A stretch of DNA of 23,897 bases, from NCBI GenBank assembly GCA_038229595.1, contig JBBROH010000044.1, positions 1 to 23,897 on the forward strand, given 5' to 3'. A program made the translations under genes and the position numbers. Source of the stretch: JBBROH01 sp038229595. Its GTDB lineage: Bacteria > Chloroflexota > Chloroflexia > QHBQ01. Of this stretch, positions 15,003 through 23,808 are shown in pieces (position 1 is the stretch's first letter; each line of letters begins with the position of its first letter). The notes beneath the pieces were generated by a model that did no database searches, was not told the origin of the DNA, and saw only the letters and a list, made by a program, of their open reading frames with translations.

Positions 15003-16301
15003 ATGGGTAGGATTATTGATGTAGCAGAAGGTAGCCTGATCATCCTCGCTGGGCCGAGCGGTAGCGGCAAGTCTACCTTCGCTCGCCGCTTCTTTGTAGA
15101 GACGGCTATCGTCTCCTCCGACCGCTGCCGGGCGATGCTCTCGGACAGCGAAAGCAACCAGGCGGTCAGCGGCCTCGCCTTCAGCCTGTTCTACGACATC
15201 ATAGATAAGCGTCTCAGCCTGGGGCGCACGACGGTGGCCGACAGCACCGCCCTCAATCCCACCTACCGGGCGACATTGCGCGATATTGCGCGGCGGCACA
15301 ACGCCCCCGTGCTGGTGGTTGCCTTCGATCTGCCAGAGACGACCCTGAATCAGCATGACCGCACCCGCGAAGGGCGCAGTGTTGGCAGCATGGTGATCGC
15401 TCGCCAGGTAGAGAGCTTCCACCACTCGCTAGCCGCCCTTGAGGGGGAGGGTATGGACGCTGCCTACGTGATTGGCCCCAGCGAACTGGACAGCACTGAA
15501 CTGCGCGTCGGCCACGCTGAGGTTGACGAGGGCGGCTTCTTCGACTTCATCGGTGACGTGCATGGCTGCGCCGACGAACTGGAAGCCTTGCTAGGCAGGC
15601 TCGGCTACCAACCGACCGCTTACCTGACCTGGGTTCACCCGCTGGGTAGGCGGGCTGTCTTCTTGGGCGATCTGACAGACAGAGGGCCGCGCAATCTCGA
15701 CGTACTCCTTATCGTGCAGAACATGGTGGCGGTGGGCAGCGCACTCTACACCCCTGGCAACCACTGCAACAAGCTGATGCGCTGGCTGATGGGCCGCAAA
15801 GTGCGGGTAGGCTACGGCCTGGATGTGACCATTGCCGAGTTCGATGCACTACCGCCCACCGAGCGCGAACAGACGCGCCAAGCCACGATCAGCCTGGTAC
15901 GTGACGCTCCCCCCTACTTGATCCTCGACGGCGGCAAGATAGTTGCCAGTCATGGTGGCATCAAGGAGCATATGGTGGGCCGCTACGATGGAGACGTAAT
16001 CTCCATGTGTCTCTACGGTGACACCACGGGCGAGACCTTGCCGAACGGCCTGCCGGTGCGCCGCGACTGGGCGGCAGAGTACCACGGCTGGCGGTTCGTC
16101 GTCTACGGCCACACGCCAGTCCGCCTGCCAGAGGTTCGCAACCAGACGATCAACATTGACCAGGGCTGCGTCTTCGGCGGCTGGCTAACCTCCTTCCGCT
16201 GGCCGGAGCAGGAGATAGTGCAGGAGCCAGCCCGGCGTATCTACTACGCCAACAATGCCGCCGACCTCGGTCAGGAGGAACGCTTCGGCCCCCTGGCATA
16301 G
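15003..16301 (+). CDS. Pnkp-like polynucleotide kinase-phosphatase (no ligase domain)
   Basis: The chosen start is ATG 15003, with AAGGGA 12 bases upstream, giving 432 residues; an upstream extension of the frame is not family-like. Residues 11-165 are a P-loop kinase: GPSGSGKST (17-25), VSSDRCR (37-43), VADST (78-82) and an Arg-rich lid (DRTREGRSVGSMVI). Residues 180-410 are a calcineurin-type metallophosphatase: GDVHGC (184-189), GDLTDRGP (222-229), GNHCNK (252-257), SHGGI (316-320) and YGHTPV (368-373). This order matches bacterial Pnkp, which heals broken RNA ends by phosphorylating 5'-OH and removing 2',3'-cyclic phosphate or 3'-phosphate. The adenylyltransferase (ligase) domain of Clostridium thermocellum Pnkp is absent, and no Hen1 gene is nearby. 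GNHC replaces the usual GNHD/E. A repair role is inferred by family; other phosphoester substrates remain possible. Confidence 0.82.
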   Translation: MGRIIDVAEGSLIILAGPSGSGKSTFARRFFVETAIVSSDRCRAMLSDSESNQAVSGLAFSLFYDIIDKRLSLGRTTVADSTALNPTYRATLRDIARRHNAPVLVVAFDLPETTLNQHDRTREGRSVGSMVIARQVESFHHSLAALEGEGMDAAYVIGPSELDSTELRVGHAEVDEGGFFDFIGDVHGCADELEALLGRLGYQPTAYLTWVHPLGRRAVFLGDLTDRGPRNLDVLLIVQNMVAVGSALYTPGNHCNKLMRWLMGRKVRVGYGLDVTIAEFDALPPTEREQTRQATISLVRDAPPYLILDGGKIVASHGGIKEHMVGRYDGDVISMCLYGDTTGETLPNGLPVRRDWAAEYHGWRFVVYGHTPVRLPEVRNQTINIDQGCVFGGWLTSFRWPEQEIVQEPARRIYYANNAADLGQEERFGPLA

Positions 16302-16330
16302 TTAGCTCTCGCCACTAGGTGCATGGTCGC

Positions 16331-16365
16331 AAAAAAGCAGCCCCTCTCTGTGCGGAGGATCTGCT
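16331..16365 (-). terminator. Terminator of the lipoprotein operon
   Basis: On the minus strand an 11-pair stem (AGCAGATCCTC with GAGGGGCTGCT, one mismatch and one wobble) is followed by six T. It lies 14 bases beyond the lipoprotein stop. It may also stop plus-strand transcripts from the kinase-phosphatase gene. Confidence 0.75.
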
Positions 16366-16378
16366 GCCTGGTGAGTGG

Positions 16379-16936
16379 CTAGTGGGCGGGGGTGCTGGTA
16401 GGTAGCGGGCCACTGGCGTAGTCTACGCGCACGACGGTATGTAGCTTGCCCTTGCTGATCAGGATGTTGACGATTGCCGAGCCACCCTGCTTGCTAAACT
16501 GCATTATGTTGGGGCTACTGTTGCCTGCCTGCCAGCCCTGGGTGGTTAGAGTCTGGCTATACCAGTCATGGACAGTCTGCGCGTCGTCGTTGGTGGTGAA
16601 GTTCACACCCACGACGGTGGCGTACTTCTCGCGCAGCAGCGAGTTGCCGCCCAGCGAACTGAGCTTGTCGAGGGCCAGCACGTGGTTGTAGGCTGGCACT
16701 TCGCCGACCGCACTGCTGGTCGCCATCTCGCCAGGGCCAACCGTCTCAAGCACGATCATCACCGGCGGCGTGCCATTGCGGACCCCCACTGGGCCGTCTG
16801 GCCCCATCGTCAGGCCACCCGGCCCGCTGCCAGCACGGGGGGCGGTTGGCGCGGGAGCAGGAGCAGGAGCGGCATTGTCGCAGGCCAGCAGCAGCAGCAG
16901 CAAGCTGACAGCGCACAGGGTCGCTAGCTTGTTCAC
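16379..16936 (-). CDS. Predicted lipoprotein, function unknown
   Basis: A 185-residue protein. The start is GTG 16936, overlapping the TGA of the preceding small gene in a GTGA junction, so translation is probably coupled. The N-terminus (MNKLATLC, then a Leu-rich stretch) ends in lipobox LLAC, with Cys19 the likely lipid-attached residue. An Ala/Pro-rich tether (APAPAPAPTAPRA) follows. The mature domain has VVGVNFTTNDDAQTVHDWY, SQTLTTQGWQAGN and a final strand (KLHTVVRVDYASG). The segment NDDAQTVHDWYSQTL followed by a Gly-Trp turn resembles small alpha/beta lipoproteins described only as hypothetical. No enzyme motif is visible. It is probably anchored to the outer face of the membrane. Confidence 0.75.
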   Translation of the reverse strand: MNKLATLCAVSLLLLLLACDNAAPAPAPAPTAPRAGSGPGGLTMGPDGPVGVRNGTPPVMIVLETVGPGEMATSSAVGEVPAYNHVLALDKLSSLGGNSLLREKYATVVGVNFTTNDDAQTVHDWYSQTLTTQGWQAGNSSPNIMQFSKQGGSAIVNILISKGKLHTVVRVDYASGPLPTSTPAH

Positions 16937-17217
16937 TGGCCCAACTTCCAGCGGCTCTGGTCATCCTTCTGCCAGTTGGCACCACGGAACTCGTCGCCCA
17001 GCTTCTTGAGCAGGATGTAGTTACCGTAGGGGCCGTAGAACTGCACGTAGCCGCGCTTTGCCATTTCGATGGTCGCCTTCGTCACCTCGGCGATGGTGTA
17101 GCCACCTGGCACTTCGATGATCTCGCTGCCGGGGACGAACTCGCCCATGTTCCGCAGGCGGATGACAAGGGCGCGCTTGGTCGCCTCAACCAATGCTTCT
17201 TCAAGTTGCAGAGCCAA
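16933..17217 (-). CDS. Small protein of unknown function, upstream of lipoprotein
   Basis: A 94-residue protein from TTG 17217, preceded by GGAGG with about 8 bases spacing. The longer frame starting at 17265 would lie on the -10 box, so the downstream start is preferred. The sequence starts with a helix (MALQLEEALVEATKRALV), followed by EFVPGSEIIEVPGGYTIAEV and a helix ATIEMAKRGYV. It ends in a Tyr/Gly-rich strand (QFYGPYGNYILLKKLG) and a basic/Trp tail. The hydrophobic content is too low for a membrane protein. I do not recognise the family. The 4-base overlap with the lipoprotein gene makes the two an operon, ending at the 16331-16365 terminator. Confidence 0.65.
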   Translation of the reverse strand: MALQLEEALVEATKRALVIRLRNMGEFVPGSEIIEVPGGYTIAEVTKATIEMAKRGYVQFYGPYGNYILLKKLGDEFRGANWQKDDQSRWKLGQ

Positions 17218-17264
17218 AGCTAATCCTCCACAAGAGTCTGTGTAATCATTCACGATCTGCCGCA

Positions 17265-17270
17265 ATTATA
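17265..17270 (-). promoter_or_regulatory. -10 box of the small protein/lipoprotein operon
   Basis: A consensus TATAAT on the minus strand (ATTATA as written) lies 47 bases before TTG 17217. No clear -35 is present. Confidence 0.45.
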
Positions 17271-17315
17271 ACATATTACGGGCCACGCTGGGCGGTGGAT
17301 TTAGCTGGCAGAGAC

Positions 17316-17347
17316 AAAAGGAGGAGGCGTGCTGGTGGCACGCCTCC
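17316..17347 (-). terminator. Terminator of the macroglobulin gene
   Basis: A perfect 10-bp stem (GGAGGCGTGC / GCACGCCTCC) with a 5-base loop lies 20 bases beyond the stop. On the minus strand it is followed by TCCTTTTG. The T tract is short but the stem is very stable. Confidence 0.7.
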
Positions 17348-17367
17348 ATCCGTTGCTGACCGGTCGC

Positions 17368-20300
17368 TTACTTGATGATCGTGAATTGGCCGCCGTCGCT
17401 GCGCCCGAAGGTCGAGGGGGCGTAGAGCAGGTAGGCGCGGGCGGGTAGGGCGAAGTAGGTGCCGGGAGTGGTGGCCCGCATCGAGTATTCGTATTGATAG
17501 GTGCCAGCGGGTAGGAAGGTGGCAAAGTAGACGACCTTATCATCCTTCACCTGACTGCCATCGTAGCTGCGACAGTAGTCCACCGGCCTGCTACCCTGGG
17601 CCGCAGGGCCGAAGCAGCCACCGTCGCTACCACTGCCCACCGAGCGGGTAGTATTCAGGTCAGGATTGAGGGCTTCAAAGCCAGCGGGCAGCGGGTCTTC
17701 GAGGGTCACGTAGTAGCTATCCTGCGGCACGGTAAGATTGAGGCGCACGCGCACGATATTGCTGGCGGCGGTAGTGCTAACCACCTGGCTGTTGGATGCT
17801 TCGGGGTAGTAGGCGCGGCTGACTCCCAGCCCGTTGGTGCGGGCCACCAGCCCAGCGGCGGGTTCGTAGTAGCTGAGGCTGAGGGAGTAGTACATCGCGC
17901 CCTCCTGCTTGTCACGGCTGAGGAGGATGGTGTTGCCCGCGTTGACCAGCATATCGCTGATCTTGACCTCTAGCTGCTGAGTCGCGGTCAGGTTGCTGCT
18001 GCTGAAGCTACCGCTGCTGAGCGGCTTGTCGTTGAAGGTAGCGGTATAGTTGTAGTTGGCGGCTAGCTCCTTCTTGACCGCCACGTAGCGGGCGAGGGCG
18101 CGGATCACCTGGCCGCTAGCCTGGGTGGACGACCAGTGGCTACCTTCGCTGCGGTGCTGCATCAGCCAGCGCACGGCCTGGGTCGCCAGTTGGTCTTCGG
18201 GGCTGACCACCAGGATGGCCCGAATTGCCATAGCCGTGCTGCGTTCGTCGCTGTCCATGTTCAGATAGTAGTAGCGGCTGGCGGTATCATCCTCCCAGTG
18301 CGCGGTGTCGCTTTGCAGCTTGGCCGCAGCAGTGAGGGTGGCGAGGGCGGCCTTCGCCCGATCCGTCTCCTTCGCCCGCACCAGGCCGATTACCAGGTTG
18401 GCGCGGCCAAAGGTGTTAAGCTGGTCGTTTGCGCTCTCGGCAAGCTGATTAAGCCGCCCTACGTCCTTGCCGTCCACCAGCAACAGGGTGCTAAGGATGT
18501 AAGCACGGCTGTTGAGGTCGCCCACGCCGTAGATGTCGGGGCTGTCCTTCGTGCTGGCCTTCGCGTCCAGGCTGTCGCGCAGATACTTGACAGCCCGATC
18601 TAGCACGCCCTGGTCAACAGTATAGCTGTGCGACTTGGCGGTAAGTAGCCCTTCGAGGGCGTAGGCGGTGAGGAAGGGGTAGGAGGGTGAGTAGTTCTCC
18701 TCCTCCCACATCCCCCAGCCCCCATCCTGGTGTTGCAGGGCGTAGAGGCGTTGCACCCAGAGGCCCATACCATCGCTCAACACCTTGTCGTAGGGGCCAG
18801 CCTGCCCAGCATCCTTGAAGGTGTCCTGGATGGTGAGCAGGGGTAGGAAGCGGCTGACCGTCTGCTCGGTCGAGTCGTAGGGATAGTTGATCGTGTAGTC
18901 TGCGCCGTCCAACGCGCTCCCCGCGAGGCTGGCGTTGACCGTCGCCTTGAGCGACCCGATGCTGGTGTCAATGCCAAAGGGGATGAAGACGGTGCGGCTG
19001 ATCTCGCTGCTGATCTCGCCAGAGTCGGCGGTCACTTCACCGCTAACGAAGGGGTTGATCGGGATCACCACTTGCAGTGCATCGCTCGGCCCGTTGTTCT
19101 GGCTGCGGGCGACCAGGGTGAAGCCAGCAGAGCGCGTGTCGGTTGCCTTCACCGCCCACTCCAACTTGGTTTCGCCGCCTGCGGGGACGCGTACCTGCTG
19201 GCTGGCCGTCTGCTGCTTGTTGTCGCCGCTGCTAGTCATGCCGCTGGTGCCGTCGGCAAAGGTAGTGCCGGTGATTTGCAGGCTAGCATCCACCGTCAGT
19301 TCGCTAGTCGTCGAGTTGCGGATGATCATCCCCGGCTGGGCAATGTCGCCCACGGTGAGGAAGCGAGGCAGCACCGGGCGCACCAGCAGCGGCTTGGTAA
19401 CAAGTATTTCGTTCTGGGCCTCACCGACGAGCGTATCGCCACCCACGCCTCTGACCGTAGTTCGCCAGGTAGTCAGGTTGTCGGGCAGCTTGAAGCTGAC
19501 CTTCGCTTCGCCACTAGCGTCAGTGGCAACGGTACCTTGCCAGTAAGCGGTATCTTGCAGGTTGGTGCGAACAGTAGTGGAGGCTTCGCCGCCGCCGCCG
19601 CCCTTCGCCCCGCCCCCGCCAGAGGCTAGCGCAGCCTGCGCCGACGGTGCGGCATAGCGGTCATAGGCGGTGTTCTGCGCCCGCAAGATCGCCAGGCTGC
19701 TGCTGGTATTGATGCTTAGTTGGCGCAGGCCGTAGAAGGCTGTGAGCATATCGCCGCTGGTGTCGTCGGCCAGGCTGAAGATCGCCTTGTCCACCACAGC
19801 TAGCGAGAGGTCGGCTGACACTGGCTTGCCGTCCTTGTCGCTAGCCTTGACGGTGTAGGTCACTGGCTGACCAGGCTCATACTGCTGCTTGTCGGGGGTG
19901 AGGGCAATCTTGAGCGACTTGAGTGCGCTGTCCAATCGCAATTCAACGTAGCCCTGCTTGAAGGTGGGGGCTTCCCCGCCATCGGCTAGCGAGTTGACCA
20001 GAGTAAGCGAGACGAACAGGTTGGGTACGCTGTCGGCGGGCAGCGGCACTTCCAGCACTGTGCTGTTGTTGGTCAGGCGCACGACGCGAGTGGTGCGGAT
20101 GGTGCCGCGCTCGGTGGTCAGCAGGGCGGTTGCGCTGGTGTAGGGCGAAGTGACCAGGATTTTGGCCGTGTCCCCGACGTTGTACATCTTCTTGTCGTTG
20201 ACCAGGGTTACGCGGTTGCTATTGTCGCGCTGCCAGGAGACAGAGCCGCCGTCGCCCGCACTGGCATAGACGTAGGTCGCACTGCTCACCTCGTTGCCAG

Positions 20301-23300
20301 CGGCATCGCGCACTAGTGCCTTGACTACGTACTCGCCGCCGTCCTTGACCGTAAACTGGTGGCTGCCCTTGCCACTGCCGTCGGTGCTAACCGTCAACTG
20401 CTCGATCTGGGTGTCCTTCGGCTTGTAGACGTACTGGCTGACCCCCTGCTCGTCCTTCTCCTGGCTGTTCTCGTAGGTGCGACTGGCGAGGGTAAGCTGC
20501 ACCTGCTGGTTGCCCGCCTTCTTGCCCGCCGTGTCTACCGTCTGGATCGTGATGCTAAACGGCTGGTTGAGGCTGGCAATGTAGGTGTCTGAGCGTAGGC
20601 CGACGTAGACCGCCCCTTTGTGGACAGTAACCAGATCGCTGCTGGTCACTTCCTGGTTGCTACTATCAGTGATTGAGGACTCGATATTGTACAACTGGCT
20701 GACTGGCACCTGGCTGAGGTCGGCCTTCGTCTCAAAAGCCACCTTGCCGCTTGCGTCGGTGCTGAAATTGCGGGCGGCGATCTGGTTGCCGCTGCTGCCC
20801 TGACGGCGGGCGTAGAGCACGTCGTAGTCGTTGAAGCCGTAGCTGTCGCCAGTGTCAGGGTCGCTCCAACTGAAGTAGTAGTCGCTGGCCGTAACCCGCG
20901 TCGTCACCTTTGCGCCCTTAACCGGGCCGCCAAAGAAGTAGCCTGCCGTCACGGTGCTGCGGATCGTGTCGCCGTTGAGGTAGTCGCGCTTGTCGTTCTT
21001 GACCGTTACCTCGTACTCTGGCTTGCGGTATTCCTGCACGCTGAAGTTGTAGTAGTATTCCTGCTGGCGGGTGCTACCGATGGCGTTGCTATCCTGCACT
21101 TGCAGGCGGGCCACATAGTAGCCCAGCTTCGCGTCCTTGCCGAGAGTCACCTTACCCTCCCATGTCCCTTGCGGGCTGAGAGCAATAGTCTGGCTGTACA
21201 CGTCGTTGTTGCCGTCGTTGACGAACATTTTGGCCGTAACACCCTGGGGCAGGCTATATACTGCGTCGTTGTCAAGCCGCAGGATTGCCTTAAGGTCTAC
21301 ATCCTGGTTGGGACGGTAGATCGGGCGGTCGGAGTAGACGTAGGCGTTGTACTTGCCGCTGTTAGAATGGTAGGGGTACTTGCTGCCGAGATCCCAACGG
21401 TAGAGGACAAACTCGCTGCTATTCAGCCCCTCGTTCCAGAAGCTGCTAACTGCTGCCGTGTCGCCGCCGCCCTCACTGATCGCCACCAATCCACCGTAGG
21501 ACTGGATTTCGTCGGCCTGCAACTGGAAGATACCATCCTGGTCGGTGTTGCCACCCCCGATCTGCTTGGGCTGGGGGTTGTTCTGGTCAGCCGGGCGATA
21601 GAAGGCGATGGGTAGGCCAGCAGTCGGCTTGCCCGTATTCTGGTTGACTGCCCAGACCAGAGCCTGGCCGTTGCTTATCTTCATCGTCAGGGCGTTATTG
21701 CTGACTACAATCAGCAGGCGATCCTGGATCGGGATCGGGTTGCCACTGCTGTCCTTTGGCACTGGCACAAGGGAGTCGGTGGGGTTGACGCTGACGGTGA
21801 ACAGGTAGAAACCGGGCGGCAGGCGGTCGGCCTTGCCGTCGAGTGAGAGGGTGAGTTTCGCTGCCTTGCCCTTGTTCAGTTCGGCGGCCACTGGCTGGCT
21901 CCAGCTGCGTACCGACTTGAGGCCTGTGGCCGCATTGTCTGCGGAGTAGTTGATGATGCGGCTGCTCATCTGCGCGCCGTTCAACTGGTAGAGGGTGTAG
22001 TTGAGCTTCTTGACGTTGATGCTGCCGAGATAGATGCTGGTCGGCTGGCCTGCGTTGAAGCTGGCCTTCTCTGTCGCGCCGAGGATGTTGGTGGCGGGCG
22101 GTGAGGCGGGCGTGGTGTCGCTCTGGTTGAATGGGGTCTGCAACCGCTGCCCAGCTACGTCCACAATGTCGCCGCTGAGGGTGAGGCTGTATTTGGTCGA
22201 AGGGTCTAGCCGCGAGGAAATCTGGAAGTAATCAACCCCATAATCGCCCGTGCCATAGATGCTGGTTGACGAGTAGGGGAGGGCAGGGCTAACCTGGAAG
22301 TTGCCTTTGATGGTGAGCGGGCGAACCGGGTTGTTGAAGTCAATGCGGATGCCACCGAGCGAGAAGTCTACGTTGGTCACTTGCAGCGGCGGGAAGGTGC
22401 GGAACTGCCACTGCTTGGCGGTGGTCAGCCCCTGCCCGCCGCCGACCGCCTTCGCACTGGTGGCAATGCCGACGGTGTAGGTCGTATTCAGGGTGAGCGA
22501 GACGGAGGGGGTGAAGGTCATAACTTCACCGCTGCCCACCCCTGGCCCCCAGGTGAAGCCACCGGCTGAGCTAGGGCTGAGGCTGAAGGCGGCCTCGGTG
22601 CTGGGGTGATCCATGGGCTGGTTGAAGACGGCTATCACTGGCGCGGCGGCAGTCACGTTGCCAGAATAGCTGGTGCCGGGGCCGCCGTAGCCCGACTGCG
22701 AATAGCTGCTCTGGTCAGTCGCGGGGTAGTAGTCGGGGTTGTTGTCGTCGGCAGAGGTGCTGCTGGGATAGTAGTAGACGACGCGGGGGCTGGCGGTTTT
22801 GAAGCTGAAGGTGTAATCGGCAGCGAGGGTACCGCCATCAATGTCGGTTAGCTGGCGACCGACGGTGACGCGGTAGGTAGCTCCACCCTGCAAGCCGTTC
22901 TTTGGCTGGAAGACAAGATTGCTGGTGCCAAGCCAGAGGAACTGGCCCTCGATAGGCGGCTCGATCAGTATCTTGCCATTGGGGTCTTGCTGCTGGTTGA
23001 GGGTGGTGAGCGGCACCATCTGCAAGTCAAATTGCAGGCTGAGGCTGGCATCCAGCGGCACATCGGTGGCGTTGTTGGCGGGGCCGCTGCGGATCACCTG
23101 CGGCAGGCCAACGGTGCGGAAGTCGCGCTGCTGACCAGGGTTGAGGACGGCAGCGGCAATAATGTTCTTCGCGCCGTCGCCAATGCTAACCTTATAGGCG
23201 GTGCTGCGGGCGAAGCCTGCCCCTTTGGGGGTGAACAGCATCGTCTCGACCCCACCGAGGCCAGTCCGCCACTCGTAGTCGCCCTCAACGGCTGGCTCGA

Positions 23301-23808
23301 TCTTTAGGGCAGCCTGGGCGGAGGCGCGATCCATAGCCTGGCTGAAGCTGACCGCTATCGGTTGGTGGGCGCGCACGAGGGCGTTGGTGGGCGCGGGGCT
23401 GATGCCCAGCACTTTGGGCGCACCAGTAATTACCTGCGTGGGCGGTCGGTCAGTAGCAGTCGGCTGCGACTGGGTATTGGTCGGCAGCAGGGCTACTGTC
23501 GTGCTACCCGCCGTGTTGGTTGCCGCAATCGGGCTGCTAGCAACCACAGGGCTACTGCCAGCGGTAGGGCTGTTGGCGAGGGCAAGGGGGGTGGCATTGC
23601 CGGTCGTCTTACCATTGTTGTTGAGGACGAGAAAGGCCCCGACTGCGCTGATCAGCAGCACCGCTGCGACCACACCGAGGATCAGCGGGTTGAAGCCCCC
23701 CCCTCCTGTGCCATTGCCAGTGCTGGTTGGGGGCAGTAGGGGGGGGACAATTGACCCCGACGGTTGCGGGTTCGGCTGGCTATGATAGTCATTGGGCTGC
23801 TGGCTCAT
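17368..23808 (-). CDS. Membrane-anchored alpha-2-macroglobulin family protein, thioester Cys absent
   Basis: A 2146-residue protein. The start is ATG 23808, with AAGGA 6 bases upstream; a GTG at 23832 overlaps that site. A Pro-rich cytoplasmic head is followed by one transmembrane helix (about 40-62, PLILGVVAAVLLISAVGAFL) and a Ser/Thr linker. Next come several bacterial Ig-like (Big_5 type) domains to about residue 600; the first starts near VLGISPAPTNALVRAHQPIA. An MG2-type domain (YSDRPIYRPNQDVDLKA, near 827) and the A2M core (FKLPDNLTTWRTTVRG, near 1448) follow, preceded by a Gly-rich loop near 1400. An alpha-toroid thioester domain has QDGGWGMW (about 1694-1701), and the C-terminus ends FGRSDGGQFTI. 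Such proteins trap attacking proteases or work with cell-wall enzymes in the envelope. The thioester motif CxEQ is here STEQ (Ser1646-Gln1649), so covalent trapping is not expected. A pbpC partner, common in other bacteria, would be outside the window if present. Confidence 0.92.
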   Translation of the reverse strand: MSQQPNDYHSQPNPQPSGSIVPPLLPPTSTGNGTGGGGFNPLILGVVAAVLLISAVGAFLVLNNNGKTTGNATPLALANSPTAGSSPVVASSPIAATNTAGSTTVALLPTNTQSQPTATDRPPTQVITGAPKVLGISPAPTNALVRAHQPIAVSFSQAMDRASAQAALKIEPAVEGDYEWRTGLGGVETMLFTPKGAGFARSTAYKVSIGDGAKNIIAAAVLNPGQQRDFRTVGLPQVIRSGPANNATDVPLDASLSLQFDLQMVPLTTLNQQQDPNGKILIEPPIEGQFLWLGTSNLVFQPKNGLQGGATYRVTVGRQLTDIDGGTLAADYTFSFKTASPRVVYYYPSSTSADDNNPDYYPATDQSSYSQSGYGGPGTSYSGNVTAAAPVIAVFNQPMDHPSTEAAFSLSPSSAGGFTWGPGVGSGEVMTFTPSVSLTLNTTYTVGIATSAKAVGGGQGLTTAKQWQFRTFPPLQVTNVDFSLGGIRIDFNNPVRPLTIKGNFQVSPALPYSSTSIYGTGDYGVDYFQISSRLDPSTKYSLTLSGDIVDVAGQRLQTPFNQSDTTPASPPATNILGATEKASFNAGQPTSIYLGSINVKKLNYTLYQLNGAQMSSRIINYSADNAATGLKSVRSWSQPVAAELNKGKAAKLTLSLDGKADRLPPGFYLFTVSVNPTDSLVPVPKDSSGNPIPIQDRLLIVVSNNALTMKISNGQALVWAVNQNTGKPTAGLPIAFYRPADQNNPQPKQIGGGNTDQDGIFQLQADEIQSYGGLVAISEGGGDTAAVSSFWNEGLNSSEFVLYRWDLGSKYPYHSNSGKYNAYVYSDRPIYRPNQDVDLKAILRLDNDAVYSLPQGVTAKMFVNDGNNDVYSQTIALSPQGTWEGKVTLGKDAKLGYYVARLQVQDSNAIGSTRQQEYYYNFSVQEYRKPEYEVTVKNDKRDYLNGDTIRSTVTAGYFFGGPVKGAKVTTRVTASDYYFSWSDPDTGDSYGFNDYDVLYARRQGSSGNQIAARNFSTDASGKVAFETKADLSQVPVSQLYNIESSITDSSNQEVTSSDLVTVHKGAVYVGLRSDTYIASLNQPFSITIQTVDTAGKKAGNQQVQLTLASRTYENSQEKDEQGVSQYVYKPKDTQIEQLTVSTDGSGKGSHQFTVKDGGEYVVKALVRDAAGNEVSSATYVYASAGDGGSVSWQRDNSNRVTLVNDKKMYNVGDTAKILVTSPYTSATALLTTERGTIRTTRVVRLTNNSTVLEVPLPADSVPNLFVSLTLVNSLADGGEAPTFKQGYVELRLDSALKSLKIALTPDKQQYEPGQPVTYTVKASDKDGKPVSADLSLAVVDKAIFSLADDTSGDMLTAFYGLRQLSINTSSSLAILRAQNTAYDRYAAPSAQAALASGGGGAKGGGGGEASTTVRTNLQDTAYWQGTVATDASGEAKVSFKLPDNLTTWRTTVRGVGGDTLVGEAQNEILVTKPLLVRPVLPRFLTVGDIAQPGMIIRNSTTSELTVDASLQITGTTFADGTSGMTSSGDNKQQTASQQVRVPAGGETKLEWAVKATDTRSAGFTLVARSQNNGPSDALQVVIPINPFVSGEVTADSGEISSEISRTVFIPFGIDTSIGSLKATVNASLAGSALDGADYTINYPYDSTEQTVSRFLPLLTIQDTFKDAGQAGPYDKVLSDGMGLWVQRLYALQHQDGGWGMWEEENYSPSYPFLTAYALEGLLTAKSHSYTVDQGVLDRAVKYLRDSLDAKASTKDSPDIYGVGDLNSRAYILSTLLLVDGKDVGRLNQLAESANDQLNTFGRANLVIGLVRAKETDRAKAALATLTAAAKLQSDTAHWEDDTASRYYYLNMDSDERSTAMAIRAILVVSPEDQLATQAVRWLMQHRSEGSHWSSTQASGQVIRALARYVAVKKELAANYNYTATFNDKPLSSGSFSSSNLTATQQLEVKISDMLVNAGNTILLSRDKQEGAMYYSLSLSYYEPAAGLVARTNGLGVSRAYYPEASNSQVVSTTAASNIVRVRLNLTVPQDSYYVTLEDPLPAGFEALNPDLNTTRSVGSGSDGGCFGPAAQGSRPVDYCRSYDGSQVKDDKVVYFATFLPAGTYQYEYSMRATTPGTYFALPARAYLLYAPSTFGRSDGGQFTIIK

